From positions 124,001 through 188,000 of the forward strand of contig QNQO01008319.1 of NCBI GenBank assembly GCA_003290165.1: 64,000 bases of DNA, given 5' to 3'. Below the pieces are notes generated by a model. It was not told where the DNA came from and searched no databases. It worked only from the letters and a program-made list of their open reading frames with translations. The stretch is from Berberis thunbergii. Its lineage: Eukaryota; Streptophyta; Magnoliopsida; Ranunculales; Berberidaceae. Numbering within the stretch: the stretch's first letter is position 1; each line of letters begins with the position of its first letter. Of the stretch, positions 1 through 10,954 are shown piece by piece. A program made the position numbers and the translations under genes.

Positions 1-3000
1 AGGATAAACAAGAAGCAAGCAAACAAAAGACATTAAGAAAATACCTTGATAGGTTCCATATCCACCTCTGGCCCAACCCCGTCCTTTTCCTCTTCCACGG
101 CCTCGTCCCCGGCCAAATGAATCTATAATAACATAAACAGGGAGCTTAGAGAACTACAAATTGCCACTAATTATCACTATTAATATGACAGAATACCTTC
201 ATTAGCATCACCAATGCCACCAGGTTCTTGTTTAGGTTGTGTCAACTGTTGGTACTGCTGTTGTTGATAATGAGGTTGTGCCCTTGGCTGTTCTGCATGT
301 AGTGGAGCTTGGTACCTATTAAAGCACAGAATTCCCTCCCATATAAAATCTCAAAAGACTTGAGAAGTAATGATTGCACATCAGAACATCAGCCTTGGAA
401 CGAAAATAATTGAAGGGTTGAGTTCTGGGGCTCTGGAGTTTTGTCTTTGATTATGTCACTAATCATAAGCCCTCGGATCCTTTTATATCCAATGGTTTAC
501 AAAGAAGCATTAGTTGTCAAAAGATTTCAACTTTCCAAACAGTCAAAAGATTTCAAATTTCCAAATAGTTCACAGAAATCTATACGAAATAGGAAATCTT
601 GATTTTTTATTTATTTATTCACAACTCAGCCTTTCTGCAATCCACGTAACTGCCAAATGAAAAATACCATGACCTTTTAAAGTTTATCATTTACCAGACC
701 TTTTCTAAGGAGCATTACAGATTTATTGGACCTTTTATAGTGTTTTCATCAACTACCTGAGTCGATAGATATATTGTTTGAAGGCTCAGGCATGTGTTTC
801 AGCCAGGAGCAACCAGCCAAAAAGTACATTGTACAAATCCACAATGGTCTCTCGAGTTTTAAAGCTTCAAGTTCTCCAAAAACTCGGTGGTCTAATATCA
901 ATAATATTCAATTATTAAAGCTTCAAAAAAATTTATTGTTTGATATATAGCAAGGCTAAATCGATGGGAAAATGGTTATCCAAGGATGCTTTCCATATCG
1001 ATGGAGGTTGAGTTACAAAAGGTTGGAAGCCACAAGCTTGCAGCTTCGATAGAGAATATGTGAGGTTGAGAATAACTGAATACATTCGCATAAACCAATT
1101 TAAGTTTCCTATTATGTAAAGGTTTCTAATAAATCTATTTGGAAAATTTTCAAATCTTGTCAAAAGATTTGACAACTCGTATTTGTATTTAAATCATTGG
1201 ATATAAAAGGATCCAAGGGCTTACCGTTAGTGACACAATTAAAGGCCCCGGATCCTAAACCTCAAAGGAATCTCCCATAAAGCTATGAAGATTTTAGAAG
1301 CTGTAGAGGTTACCCGGGAGAAGTCTTGTTCAGCTCTTTCGTTGACAAAGTGATCGAAATCATTGAAACGTGGCGTGTCATCTCCAATCTGCATAAAATG
1401 TTATATCTTACTTTCTAATAAACACATCCAGTGCAATAAAGCCACATAAATAAGTAAACAGATAAGCAATTATCATAGAACACTCACTCACACACAACAT
1501 ATACACATAGGAGGAGAAAGAGAAAGGTTGGGAAGGTGAAACTTACGGTACAAGACCCTCTTCAATGGGCTCCCAGACATCAGTTATGCTCGTTGAGCTG
1601 ATCGATGTTTCTTGATGCAAATCAGTCATTCTCTTCTGTTTTTTCACCGCAACAATTTAGTGAAGTCTTGCAGAACGTAATTGAATATCCAAAAAGGTTA
1701 AGAGGTTGTTTTTACCAACCTTTATAATCTCAGCGATGGCCACGGTCTTGCTGATGGCCTGCCCCATTGCCTTCAAGACAATCTCTCTTTGATATTTCTC
1801 CTAAAATAAAAATACAAACCACCAATATGATAAGTAACATATCAAATGTGGTAAACATGCTCTCAGTGAAAAGAACAGACGTTAAAGAGAAAGTATCAGA
1901 GAGGAAACAAGGAATATCAATCCATATGATAATCAGTATCACCCCACCCCCTCCCAGCTCTTCCTTGATACTACCCAGGCAGCAATTGCACAGCGCTTTG
2001 CACTTGACATGTAAGACAACCATGCATGACAACTTGCAAGTGAAGATACTCTACCAATATGGCAACATGTCAGGCAGATTACATCAGTGCAAATAGAGAT
2101 AAAGAATGAAAACACCCAATTAAAAACTAAAAGATACTCATAGTACGTGATCATAGCAGGGTACCAATCTGAGCTTCATGGATATCATCATAACTCTATT
2201 TTATTAAGCAAGATGAGTTGTACTGGCATCAAACATAAAACAAGTATATGATTACTAAGAGAAGGTCTCACTATTATGGAAACTGACACCCAAACTCAAA
2301 TGAAGGCTTGAATAATGACTCTAATGTGGGAAGTCTAGAAGGTAAAAAACAAAATATCTGACATTACTCCGACCAACGACAATATATATCTAGCAACCAT
2401 TCCCCATTGGCAATCAGCAATACTTTACTGTGTGTGTGTATATATATATCACCAACCTAATGTTTTTCCGTTCCCATTAACCTTGGCAAGACACCTTTAA
2501 TACATATCCAGAGAAACCCGTATAGTTGTAGAGATTTAACCAAATGGGTGATCGCCTGACGAGAGACTGTCTAAACAAGCACCTGTTAGGAAGACTCAAA
2601 CTGGGAAACTACCTCGAATAGAAGGGATAACATACAAACAACACTAAGAACTGGTGAGAAATTCCAACAGCCTAAAGATAACATGTGTCTAAGTGCCTAT
2701 TGCTTTCTTACTTATCCTTATTTTTAATCCCTGAATGGAAATGCCCTTTGCTGCCACATGTCACTCCATGACGGACCTTGTATCATCGGGTGGATCCACT
2801 TGAATATCCACAGCGGCATGGATACATGTATTCCATCGACAACATGCATCTTTTTGGGATGGATAAAGCTCAATTTACTGAAGAAAAAAAAACGTAAAAT
2901 TTGTGTTCATTGTCCTGGAAGAGATTATCTATATGTTTGCTGGAAATTCAAGCTCCAACATCAGTATCAGAAAATTCCCTTATATACTATTTTTCCTTAC

Positions 3001-4462
3001 TGTTGTATGTTTTGCATTTACATAACAAATTGATCTAATCCAGTTCCATAACTTAGTAGCCTAATCTTGGAATTTAAAATTATGAAAATGGATTGATCCT
3101 ATAAGGATATGATCATAGACAAGCCCTCTAGTTCCATCTCTGTTAATACTTAATATCCAATGCCTAAGCCTAGATATTAGCTATTATTGAATAGAAATGT
3201 CTTTCAATCAAACACTTCAATTTTGTTCTTTTGAATAGAAATGATTTTCTATAACTACAACTTCATAAAAAACACCCTAAAATCAATGTTTGCTACCTAC
3301 AACACTCAAGAGACCCATCACTTTGTTTGAGGAAACATTGAAGAAACAAGTAATGAATGAATTTCACTGTCATGAAGAATATACACTCAAAATCCACATC
3401 AAACTCATACTTTTTTTGCCTAGTAATTCGAATACACTCAAAATCCACAGCAAACTCAATACTTTTTTTGCCTAGTAATTTGAGGCAACCGACACCACCT
3501 TCCAAATGGGAATGTTACTTGAGTGTAAATGCATCCAGTTTTTTGTTAAATATTAAAACGATGGGCAGCAATGTATTAAACAGGTTTTTCCCTTTCTCGT
3601 ATCTTCTTTAATTTCTATTTTTCTTCTCTTTTCTTCTACATTAATATTTATATATGTGAAAAAGTAAATGACATGCCATCAGATCACACAAAGTAATAGA
3701 TGATCAGGGGGATTCAAGATCTTTACCACCAGTGAGTTTCTTTAGGTTATGATATAAATTTCGTCATTTCCAAATGCCAAGTGAAGCTCGTCGTGAAATG
3801 AAATTTTCATATCCATAACCGGTGCTCAAAATTCTGTTTATTTTCAAGCAAAACTCCAATATATAGTAAGAAACCACAAAAATTCCCCAAGCTGCAAATT
3901 TCCAAGACCTACGAACGAGCATGCATGCAACATTGAACTATGAAATAGCCAAGAAATCCAAAACAAAGGAGAATTGATCCCATACATCTCAAACAATGTC
4001 AATCCTAAATCACTTCTAAATGGTAAATAGATTTCATCAAATTTTGGGGTAATAAATAATTATCCTTGTTCAACAAAAACGAATGAATACATAGGTATTT
4101 ATTATGATTCTAAACTGATAATTGACAATCCCACATTTACCGTGGAGATCGGAGTCCCTAAACGTTTAAAATAACACTGTTTTTCCACAATGTAGCACAA
4201 ATTACTCTCGAACCAAACACAAGAATGAGACAATAACTTGAGATCATTTACGAAAGCAAAGAACGACATGCAAATCAAACCAGTCGACTCAAACGCAAAT
4301 CAACATACAACGAACAGACAAGAGAGAGAGATTGATTACCTGAAGAAGTGTGGTGGCATAGGTGATGTAGTTCCTGATAAGACCTTGAGTGGTGATGCGG
4401 ATCTCGTTGTCGCTAATGGTCGATTCAGGCCTCCGCTTCTCGACTCTCTGGTACCTGTCCAT
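1..4462 (-). CDS. Alba-domain RNA/DNA-binding protein with C-terminal RGG tail; 3' end outside window
   Basis: Exons on the minus strand are 4462-4340, 1800-1720, 1635-1547, 1388-1314, 315-197 and 122-45. All visible boundaries are GT-AG, and phases join without a stop to give about 188 residues before the window ends inside intron 6. The start at 4462 (MDRYQRVEK) matches the usual N-terminus of plant Alba proteins; an in-frame ATG 13 codons upstream is less likely. Residues 1-41 hold the EIRITTQG strand, exon 2 carries KAMGQAISKTVAIAEIIK, exon 3 ITDVWEPIEEGL, and exon 4 TRHVSMISITLS. Exon 5 is Gln-rich and exon 6 is an RGRGRGRGKGRG-type RGG box. This is the longer, RGG-bearing plant Alba class. 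From family knowledge such proteins bind RNA or R-loops in cytoplasm and nucleus; the exact role here is inferred. Introns 1 (2.5 kb) and 4 (1 kb) are long, and intron 4 holds a foldback element. Confidence 0.93.
427..1250. mobile_element. Non-autonomous foldback element in Alba intron 4
   Basis: About 150 bases at 440-600 recur in inverted orientation at 1110-1250. The clearest block is GGATCCTTTTATATCCAAT at 475-493, present as its perfect reverse complement at 1196-1214. It is flanked by matching TGTCACTAA and AGTTGTCAAA blocks. The interior of about 500 bases has no recognisable gene. I could not fix the outer ends or a target duplication, so the superfamily is open; long inverted repeats would fit a MULE-type or other foldback element. 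The splice sites of intron 4 are intact on either side. Confidence 0.7.
3381..3481. repeat. Two-copy 51-bp direct repeat in Alba intron 1
   Basis: The block beginning ATACACTCAAAATCCACA at 3381 recurs at 3432, differing at a few bases, both ending in a T-run and GCCTAGTAATT. It lies deep in intron 1 and is probably neutral. The rest of intron 1 (1801-4339) is AT-rich; apart from a short (TG)n(TA)n run near 2432-2450 I see nothing functional in it. Confidence 0.8.
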
Positions 4463-4610
4463 GGCGATCGAACTAGGGTTTTGCTTTTGCGATGCAAACA
4501 AGGAAGGGAATGCGAGGCGTGAGAGATGGGCTAAAACCCTGAATGGGCACTTGGAACTCTCTCAAAATTCCTCTTTCACTCACTCTCTTCTGATTCTAAT
4601 AGCCATAATA

Positions 4611-4617
4611 TTATATA
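4611..4617 (-). promoter_or_regulatory. TATA box of the Alba gene
   Basis: The minus strand reads CTATATAATA here, about 150 bases upstream of the start codon. The stretch between (4463-4590) is a CT/GA-rich leader typical of a plant 5' UTR. An AAACCCT telo-box-like motif lies at about 4533. A MITE is inserted only 130 bases further upstream. Confidence 0.55.
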
Positions 4618-4746
4618 GATGGATAGACATGTAGGGGGATTAGGGCACACTCTAAATCCACTTCACGCCTCTGTTTTCTGTGAAAACCAATACCCAGTCG
4701 ATACTGGAACGGGGATACTTTTATGTAAGTAAATTCGGTAAAGCAG

Positions 4747-4907
4747 GAGAAATTCTAATAGGCCTGGGAAACCGGCCAGGGTTTGCTGTTTGGGAGGGGC
4801 GAAAATACATTTTTGCCCTTTCTCCTTAAACACTTTTTGGAGGTGTGTATTTTTGCCCCTCCCAAGCAGCAAACCAAGCCGATTTTCTAGGCCAGCTAAA
4901 ATTTCTG
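4747..4907. mobile_element. 161-bp MITE with MULE-like ends
   Basis: The ends are inverted copies of one another over about 65 bases (AGAAATT... GGTTTGCTG(T/C)TTGGGAGGGGC... AATACA). The element is flanked by a perfect 9-bp direct duplication, GTAAAGCAG, at 4738-4746 and 4908-4916. Nine-base duplications are the hallmark of the Mutator superfamily. It has no coding capacity. It sits about 130 bases upstream of the Alba TATA box, so it could have changed that promoter (inference). Confidence 0.88.
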
Positions 4908-4939
4908 GTAAAGCAGTGATTAAGGATTGTGATTGGTTT

Positions 4940-7655
4940 CAATAATTCTACCCGGCCTGGGTTTCACACTTGGGAAGCTGCTTGGACCCTCCTGGGCATG
5001 TGTGCCTGGGAGGGTCTTGGGCACGTGTGCATGATTTGGCTCCAAAGAAATGAGATTTTTTGCTCCAAAGAACAAAACTCAGATCTCATCCTTCCCAAAT
5101 CACTCGAACAACTCCTCCTTTTCAAATCGCAAACTCCTCACAAACTCACAGACTTAGATCTCGTTCCTTCTCCTCCACAAGACTCAGACTCCTTCACAGT
5201 CTCAGACTCAGACTCCTTCATGGACTCAGACTCGGACTCCTCCACAGGCTCAGACTCCTTCACAAGTTCCTTATCCTCTTCATAGACTCAGATCTCGTTT
5301 TGAGTTTGCTTTTTGGCTCCAAAGACCCACACTCATATCTGGTTTTTGATTTTGTGTTAACATGAATCTGACAATTTGATTTTAGGGGTTTGTGAAACTT
5401 TGTGAAACCCTGACTTCAGATTGTCATTAAATTTTTTTTTTTCATAAAATCAACAGTTATGATCCTTAGATGAAATACCTTTTCTTTTGTTGATAAAAAA
5501 AAGACAGCAAAGAGCATGCTTAGATGATATCAACATTAGTTTCAAATGGAGCTTTTTATGGGAACAAATGGAGCTGAATTAAGGGCTTGATATCTTTTAA
5601 GACAATTGAATTGATCTTTTAAGACAAATGGTGATGATCAACACAACCATCTAGCTCTAATAGACAGGTGAAGGGCTTCTCACAGCCTGCACCAATCTAC
5701 AAAGGAAATGGACATGCAAAGAAAAACTTCTCACAAACTCCTAATGAGTTTCACAACCCCATGAGACCCCTCCTAGGGAGGTTATTCACCATGAGAATAT
5801 GGTCATGGATGATTTTCTATAGCTGAAAGTTGAATGTGGTGGAGATAATTGCCTTAACTTTCCAAATCTATCAAGGATATAAAGCAGTTCAGAACTTGTA
5901 GATGGGTTTGCTTTCGTTGAGAATTTTGTTTCTAAAAGATTTAAGCTTTTTATTGGGTCTTCACGTGTATATGAAGTATGTTCACTCAGGTTGAGTTTGG
6001 TGAATTATTCTGTTGGTGTTGAAGGATGTTTCTTAATAACATTTTTGTCTGCATCTATATGCATCTGCATTAAATTCCATAAGCATGGAAACATAGTTTT
6101 CATTAGGATTCCTTAGGGTATCACTCTATTTCAGTAAAGTCTAGTGTAGTGATAGTGTTTTGCTAATGCCTTGCTATTGGGTGAAATGTAGGAAAAGAAT
6201 GTGCTTCCTCAGAAGAAGAAAGATGACCAGAATTCTGTGGATGTTGTTCTGTTCAAGGCCATTGATGGAGTTGTTGCTCTGTCTCAACCTGATTTTTGTT
6301 TGTTTTAGAGTTTGTCCAATTTCATTAGACTGAATGCAAAATGTCAGAAGTGTAATGGTCTTGGAATTTAATGGTCGTTTAATTTCTATTGAAATGTAAT
6401 GGTCTTGGAATGTTTGATATACTAGCTTCCTTGACTAAGATTTGCAACTTCTTGCTGGAGTTCACACAGTTTACCAATGGAAGAATATGCTTCCACGACA
6501 GCAACCTAAAATTCCTTTACCATCTTAAGGAAGGGAAACACCTTACCAATTAAAGTTCATTGATATTATGATAGCGTTCCAAGCCTTCTACGGACCATGC
6601 ACTGTTGGTGCTACATATGTGACAATCCCTTCAATATGGTTAGTCTTCTAAGACCAGTATTATCCATTTGAGCGAACTGAAACCATCCAGCATAAGGGCA
6701 GTGATAGACAATCCTAGTAGAAACAAATATTGGTGCCACCCACACTAGACACAACAACGGCATACACTGTAACACTGAAAGAATCTACTTCCTTCCAATC
6801 CAAACATTTTCATCAAATACTTAACTACACCAAACAAGAAAGGTACTTAGAAAGACTACTCTCAAACAAATCAGAGACCACTTCCTCTGATAAACGAGAC
6901 AACACAACCACCAACTTACTTAACTAATGTTGATATCATCTAAGCATGCTCTTTGTTGTCTTTTTTTATCAACAAAACAAAAGGCATTTCATCTAAGGAT
7001 GATAACTGTTGATTCTGTGAAATTTTTTTTAATGATAATCTGAAGTCAGGGTTTCACAAAGTTTCACAAACCCCTAAAATCAAATTGTCATATTCATGTT
7101 AATACAATATCAAAAACCAGATCTGAGTGTGGGTATTTGGAGCCAAAAAGCAAACTCAAAACGAGATCTGAGTCTGTGAAGAGGAGAAGGAACTTGTGAA
7201 GGAGTCTAAGTCTGTGGAGGAGTATGACTATGTGAAGGAGTCTAAGTCTGTGAAGGAGTCTGAGTTTGAGTTTGAGTCTGAGTCTGTGAAGGAGTGTGAG
7301 TCTGAGTCTGTGAAGGAGTCTAAGTTTGAGTCCGAGTCTGAGTCTGAGTCTGTGAAGGAGTCTGAGTCTTGTGGAGGAGAAGGAACGAGATTTGAGTCTG
7401 TGAGTTTGTGAGAAGTCTGAGTCTGTGAGGAGTTTGCGATTTGTGAAGGAAGAGTTGTTCAAGTGATTTGTCAAGGAGGAAAATGAGGAGTTGTTTGAGT
7501 GATTTGGGAAGGACGAGATCTGAGTTTTGTTCTTGTTATTTGGTTTATTCTTTGGAGCCAAAAATCTCATTTCTTTGGAGCCAAATCAGGCACATGTGCC
7601 CAGGAGGGTCCAGGTAGCTACCCAAGCGTGAAACCCAGGCCGGGTAGAATTATTG
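4940..7655. mobile_element. 2.7-kb non-autonomous foldback MULE
   Basis: Very long terminal inverted repeats at 4940-5541 and 6922-7655 begin CAATAATTCTACCCGGCCTG. The element is bounded by a perfect 9-bp target duplication, GATTGGTTT, at 4931-4939 and 7656-7664. The arms differ mainly by expansion of a GAGTCT-type minisatellite in the right arm. The 1.4-kb interior has no transposase. A stretch at 6191-6309 begins after an AG and reads open for 38 codons (KNVLPQKKKDDQNSVDVV...), so it could be a captured exon; I do not recognise it. A sub-terminal block (GGACCCTCCTGGGCATGTG...) is shared with the Pack-MULE at 9890, which places both in one lineage. Confidence 0.92.
7185..7440. repeat. GAGTCT/GTGAAG minisatellite in right arm of the foldback MULE
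   Basis: Short repeats of the type GTGAAGGAGTCTGAGTCT run for about 250 bases. The complementary left arm (5160-5285) carries a shorter version. In one frame each arm reads as Ser/Asp- or Glu/Ser-rich peptide, but this comes from the repeat and is not evidence of a gene. Confidence 0.8.
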
Positions 7656-7664
7656 GATTGGTTT

Positions 7665-9880
7665 AGATAAATAAACTAGCTTTTCACTAAGCCATGCGTG
7701 CACGTTTGGACTTTTGTGGTTGCACATAATGTATCTTAGGACCAAATCGACGGGTTGAAAATCAATTGTTTCGGATTATTGGGGTTGAAAATTGAATTGA
7801 CGGTTCGGTTTTACACCCAATCGATCCTAGGACCGAATTGACTTTAGTCGGTTTCAAAATTTTCAGATTGAAATCGAACTGATCATTAAGAAAATCAAAT
7901 CCAGTTTTAATTTAGATAAATCGTAAACCAAACCAACCGACTAAAACCGAGTCAACCAACTATTTTAAGGGTTTTTTAGTTTGACACTCATTATTTTATA
8001 CATATTAGAGTTTGACCCTTGTTTTAAAAACTAATTGAGTCTAATACTCTTCTTTTTTTACGGTATGACAAAGATTTACACGCAGTATATATCGGGTGGG
8101 ATTCGGAGACAAATATTTATGACAAAGAAATTTACATGCAATATATATCGTAGGATAACATATAATCCAACGGCTTAGATTTAGGTGAGTTGTCACCTAA
8201 TGATTAACTAATGGTAAAGCCAAGCCGGATAGAATTAAAAAATTTTATTTTATAAAGAGATTAATAGTTCCAAAATGCTAAGAAATCAGGTTTTTGCAAC
8301 AATGTTTTGTAACCAGGGTGACGTGGCGTCATCTCAAAAGAATGATGAAATTTCCACAGAATTTATGTGTATCTTGAGGTAGTAAAAAACCTCATCTGAC
8401 GATACCACATCATCTTGATTGCAAAACCCGATTCCCGGTTCCCTAGCCTCACCGCTACCCCACTACTTTCTCTCAACCTTTGTAATATGGTGAAAAAAAA
8501 TCCTTAAGATATAAAAATAATAATAAAAAATATATTAATAATAATTAAAAAAAATTTCATTAAGTACAATTCACTAAAGAGCTGCATTATGCAATCTAAT
8601 CGAAGGCTTGGCTGATTCTATTCAACTTGCACTAGAACACCATAAAGATTCAAACTGATGAAACAATTGAATCGTCTTTGACACCCCATTATGCAATATA
8701 ATGCTTCTTAGCGAATAATTACAAAATACAATTAGATATCACAAATTAAACAATATCCCTCAATGTCCAACCCTAGCCCAACATGCCAGCATGTTTCATA
8801 AAACAAAAATTCTAGGGGTAGAGGGAGGAAGCGAGGGATGGGTGGTTCCCTCGAGATAAACAATGACGCTTATCTCGAGGGGGATGGGTGGTTGCACCCA
8901 TCCCTCGCTCCCTAAAAGGGCTCTTCATAAAAAGATCAACCATCCCAAAATCATTTATTTAATAATTATCTAATATTTTCTTTGAAGTTGGTGAAACATA
9001 TTAAATTATTTCTTCTGCAGCACTTGAACCTCTTTTGATCTTTATTTTATGGAATAAAAAATGCATAAAACTGATAAAATAAAAAATTCATGAATGAAAT
9101 GAGTGGAGAAGTCTATAACGTTAGAGATTACCGTTGAGGGGTAAATAAGGAATAACAAGAAAAATAGGGTAATTTTGTCAAATTTGATAATGTTTTTGGG
9201 CTTTAATTAGGGAGACAAAAAATAAAGGGAGTTGCTACGTGTACTCGACTATTTAGCTTGGTTGCAGCAATTCTTTATTGCACCGATAGTTTGAGATGTT
9301 TTGACTTTGTTGCACAAACTTAATGTATATAACACCGACTTATAATTTTTTTTGTAATAATCAAATCATTTGGTGCAAAATTTTCTCGTTTAGGAGTATT
9401 AATTGGCTAAAAAAAATGAAAGAACAATAGTAATCATTATCTATAAACTATAAAACTAAAATTCAATCACACATTCGTTAAATTTCAATATGTAGGGGTT
9501 GACAAACCCAATAAGTATTAAAAATGAAAAAATATATATATATTTCAAAATTATTACAATTATTATATAAAATTCCAAAAAATTGCATTCAAAATCTAAA
9601 AAAATTTGACATCCAAACATTTGCTTTATGAATCCATACAAAGTCCTCAATCAACAATATGAGTAACGTATTTTGTACATTTTAACATTAACAAAATTTG
9701 GTTGGGTATACCAAGAAATTTTTGAAAGCTAGATCTGAAAATAAAGTTGGGGGCATTGGGTCAACCAGTCGGGTACGCATAGCAACTCGCAAAATAAAAT
9801 AATGAAAAAAGAGATGGGATTAAATAATTAAGCAATTGAAAAAATGGATTTGAATTTAGTCGTACTCCTTTATCACGTAT
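7665..9880. other. AT-rich intergenic stretch without a recognised gene
   Basis: No coding sequence or RNA gene is recognisable. 7740-7960 is rich in CGGTTTCAAA-like words and resembles the repeat at 22925-23330. 8055-8150 contains two diverged copies of a TGACAAAGA-ATTTACA(C/T)GCA block. 8828-8922 is a strong hairpin, listed separately. The rest is A/T-rich and featureless to me. Confidence 0.5.
8828..8922. repeat. Small hairpin-forming inverted repeat
   Basis: The arms AAGCGAGGGATGGGTGG...CCTCGAGATAA and TTATCTCGAGG...CCATCCCTCGCTCCC pair across a short ACAATGACGC loop. The right arm itself contains a second hairpin (GATGGGTGGTTGCACCCATC). It may be a very small MITE or a truncated inverted repeat. 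No target duplication was identified. Confidence 0.55.
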
Positions 9881-9889
9881 CTCCTTTAT

Positions 9890-10945
9890 GAATAATTCTA
9901 GGGAGCCCATCCTTGTAGCCTGGGAGACTGTCCGGACCCTCCTAGGCATGTGCCTGGGAGGGTGTTTGGCACCTGAACCCAGTCCCAAATCTGAGCTCCA
10001 ACACCTCGGCTCCAAGAGAGCTATAGATTTCGTCCATCTTTTTTCATACCACCAGTAGTTGTTTGGCACGTGAACCCAGGCCTAAAGTCATGGAAGCTGG
10101 ATAAATTCCTTTACAGGGAGTTCATAAAAAGAGTGAACTCAGTACTCTTTCTGGAGTTTGGTCGGGATGAGCCAATCTAACACTGGATCCTCCCTCCCTT
10201 TAAACAAAAAGCACTTACAATCTTCCCTCTTTTATTTCCTTCTAGTTTAATTGAGATCATAACTGTTTGATAAATTTGGACTTTTGTGTTATCTAATTAC
10301 AATCCGATTTATTACTTGCAGAAGACGCAGAGTTGGATGAACTAGTAACAAGTGTACCTAGTATGGAAGGGTTTGTTCGTCGAAGAGATCTCAATCTGGT
10401 CTTAACAGAAAATCAGAATTCAACCAAAGCATCTACTCACATACTCAACACTTTTGAATACCTTGAAGGTCCGATCCTGTCCCAAATACGACCTTACTTC
10501 CCTAAAATTTACACTATCGGTCCTCTCCATGCTCTCCTCGACTCACGTCGTAAAGAGTTTGAATCCACGCCTTCATCTTCTTCCTCTAACAACAGTCTAT
10601 TGGAAGTTGACCGAAGCTGTATCACTTGGCTTGACTCCCAACCGTCAAACTCTGTTATATATGTCAGTTTTGGAAGCGTGGGCTTCATTACTCGGAAACA
10701 GATGTTGGAATTTTTTTTGTTTTGGTGGTGGCGAAGGTAGCAACGGTGGTGGTGAAGTGAGGTGGTGTGATTGATGATTGCTTTGGTTCTTCTCTGCCCA
10801 TCTGATAAGAACAAAGTTGAGAGAGAGAATAAAGTGAGGTGGTGTAATTGGCATGGGTTCACGTGTCAAACACCCTCCCAGGCACGTGCCCAGGAGGGTC
10901 CGAACAGTCTCCCAGGCTACAAGGACGGGCTCTCTAGAATTACTC
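9890..10945. mobile_element. Pack-MULE carrying a UDP-glycosyltransferase fragment
   Basis: Terminal inverted repeats of about 95 bases, 9890-9983 and 10853-10945, begin GA(A/G)TAATTCTAG(G/A)GAGCCC. They are flanked by a perfect 9-bp duplication, CTCCTTTAT, at 9881-9889 and 10946-10954. The interior contains a plus-strand UGT exon fragment preceded by intron-like sequence ending in TTGCAG. This is the expected structure of a Pack-MULE, a Mutator element that has captured host gene DNA. No transposase is present. Confidence 0.93.
10322..10713 (+). pseudogene. Captured UDP-glycosyltransferase exon fragment (UGT85-like)
   Basis: About 130 codons read open and match the middle of family-1 plant glycosyltransferases. 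SMEGFVRRRDL is followed by LNTFEYLEGPILSQIR, KIYTIGPLHALL, DRSCITWLDSQP and NSVIYVSFGS, and homology ends near KQMLEF. It starts directly after an intron acceptor (TTACTTGCAG) at 10321, so intron and exon were captured together. The N-terminal acceptor-binding half and the C-terminal PSPG sugar-donor box are missing, so it cannot encode an active enzyme. The UGT85 assignment rests on the MEGF-RRRDL and GPILSQIR wording and is less certain than the superfamily. Confidence 0.9.
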
Positions 10946-10954
10946 CTCCTTTAT

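Noticed and set aside
1730..2154. Small reading frames overlapping Alba exon 2 in other frames
   Set aside because: They are shadows of the exon and intron 1; splice-site and protein homology evidence supports only the Alba frame.
5060..5365. Ser-Asp repeat protein
   Set aside because: The Asp-Ser dipeptides come from the GACTCA/GAGTCT minisatellite in the MULE arm, and the mirror arm gives a different peptide.
10454..10869. Alternative-frame open stretches over the UGT fragment
   Set aside because: Only the frame giving the UGT motifs has homology; the others are overlaps.
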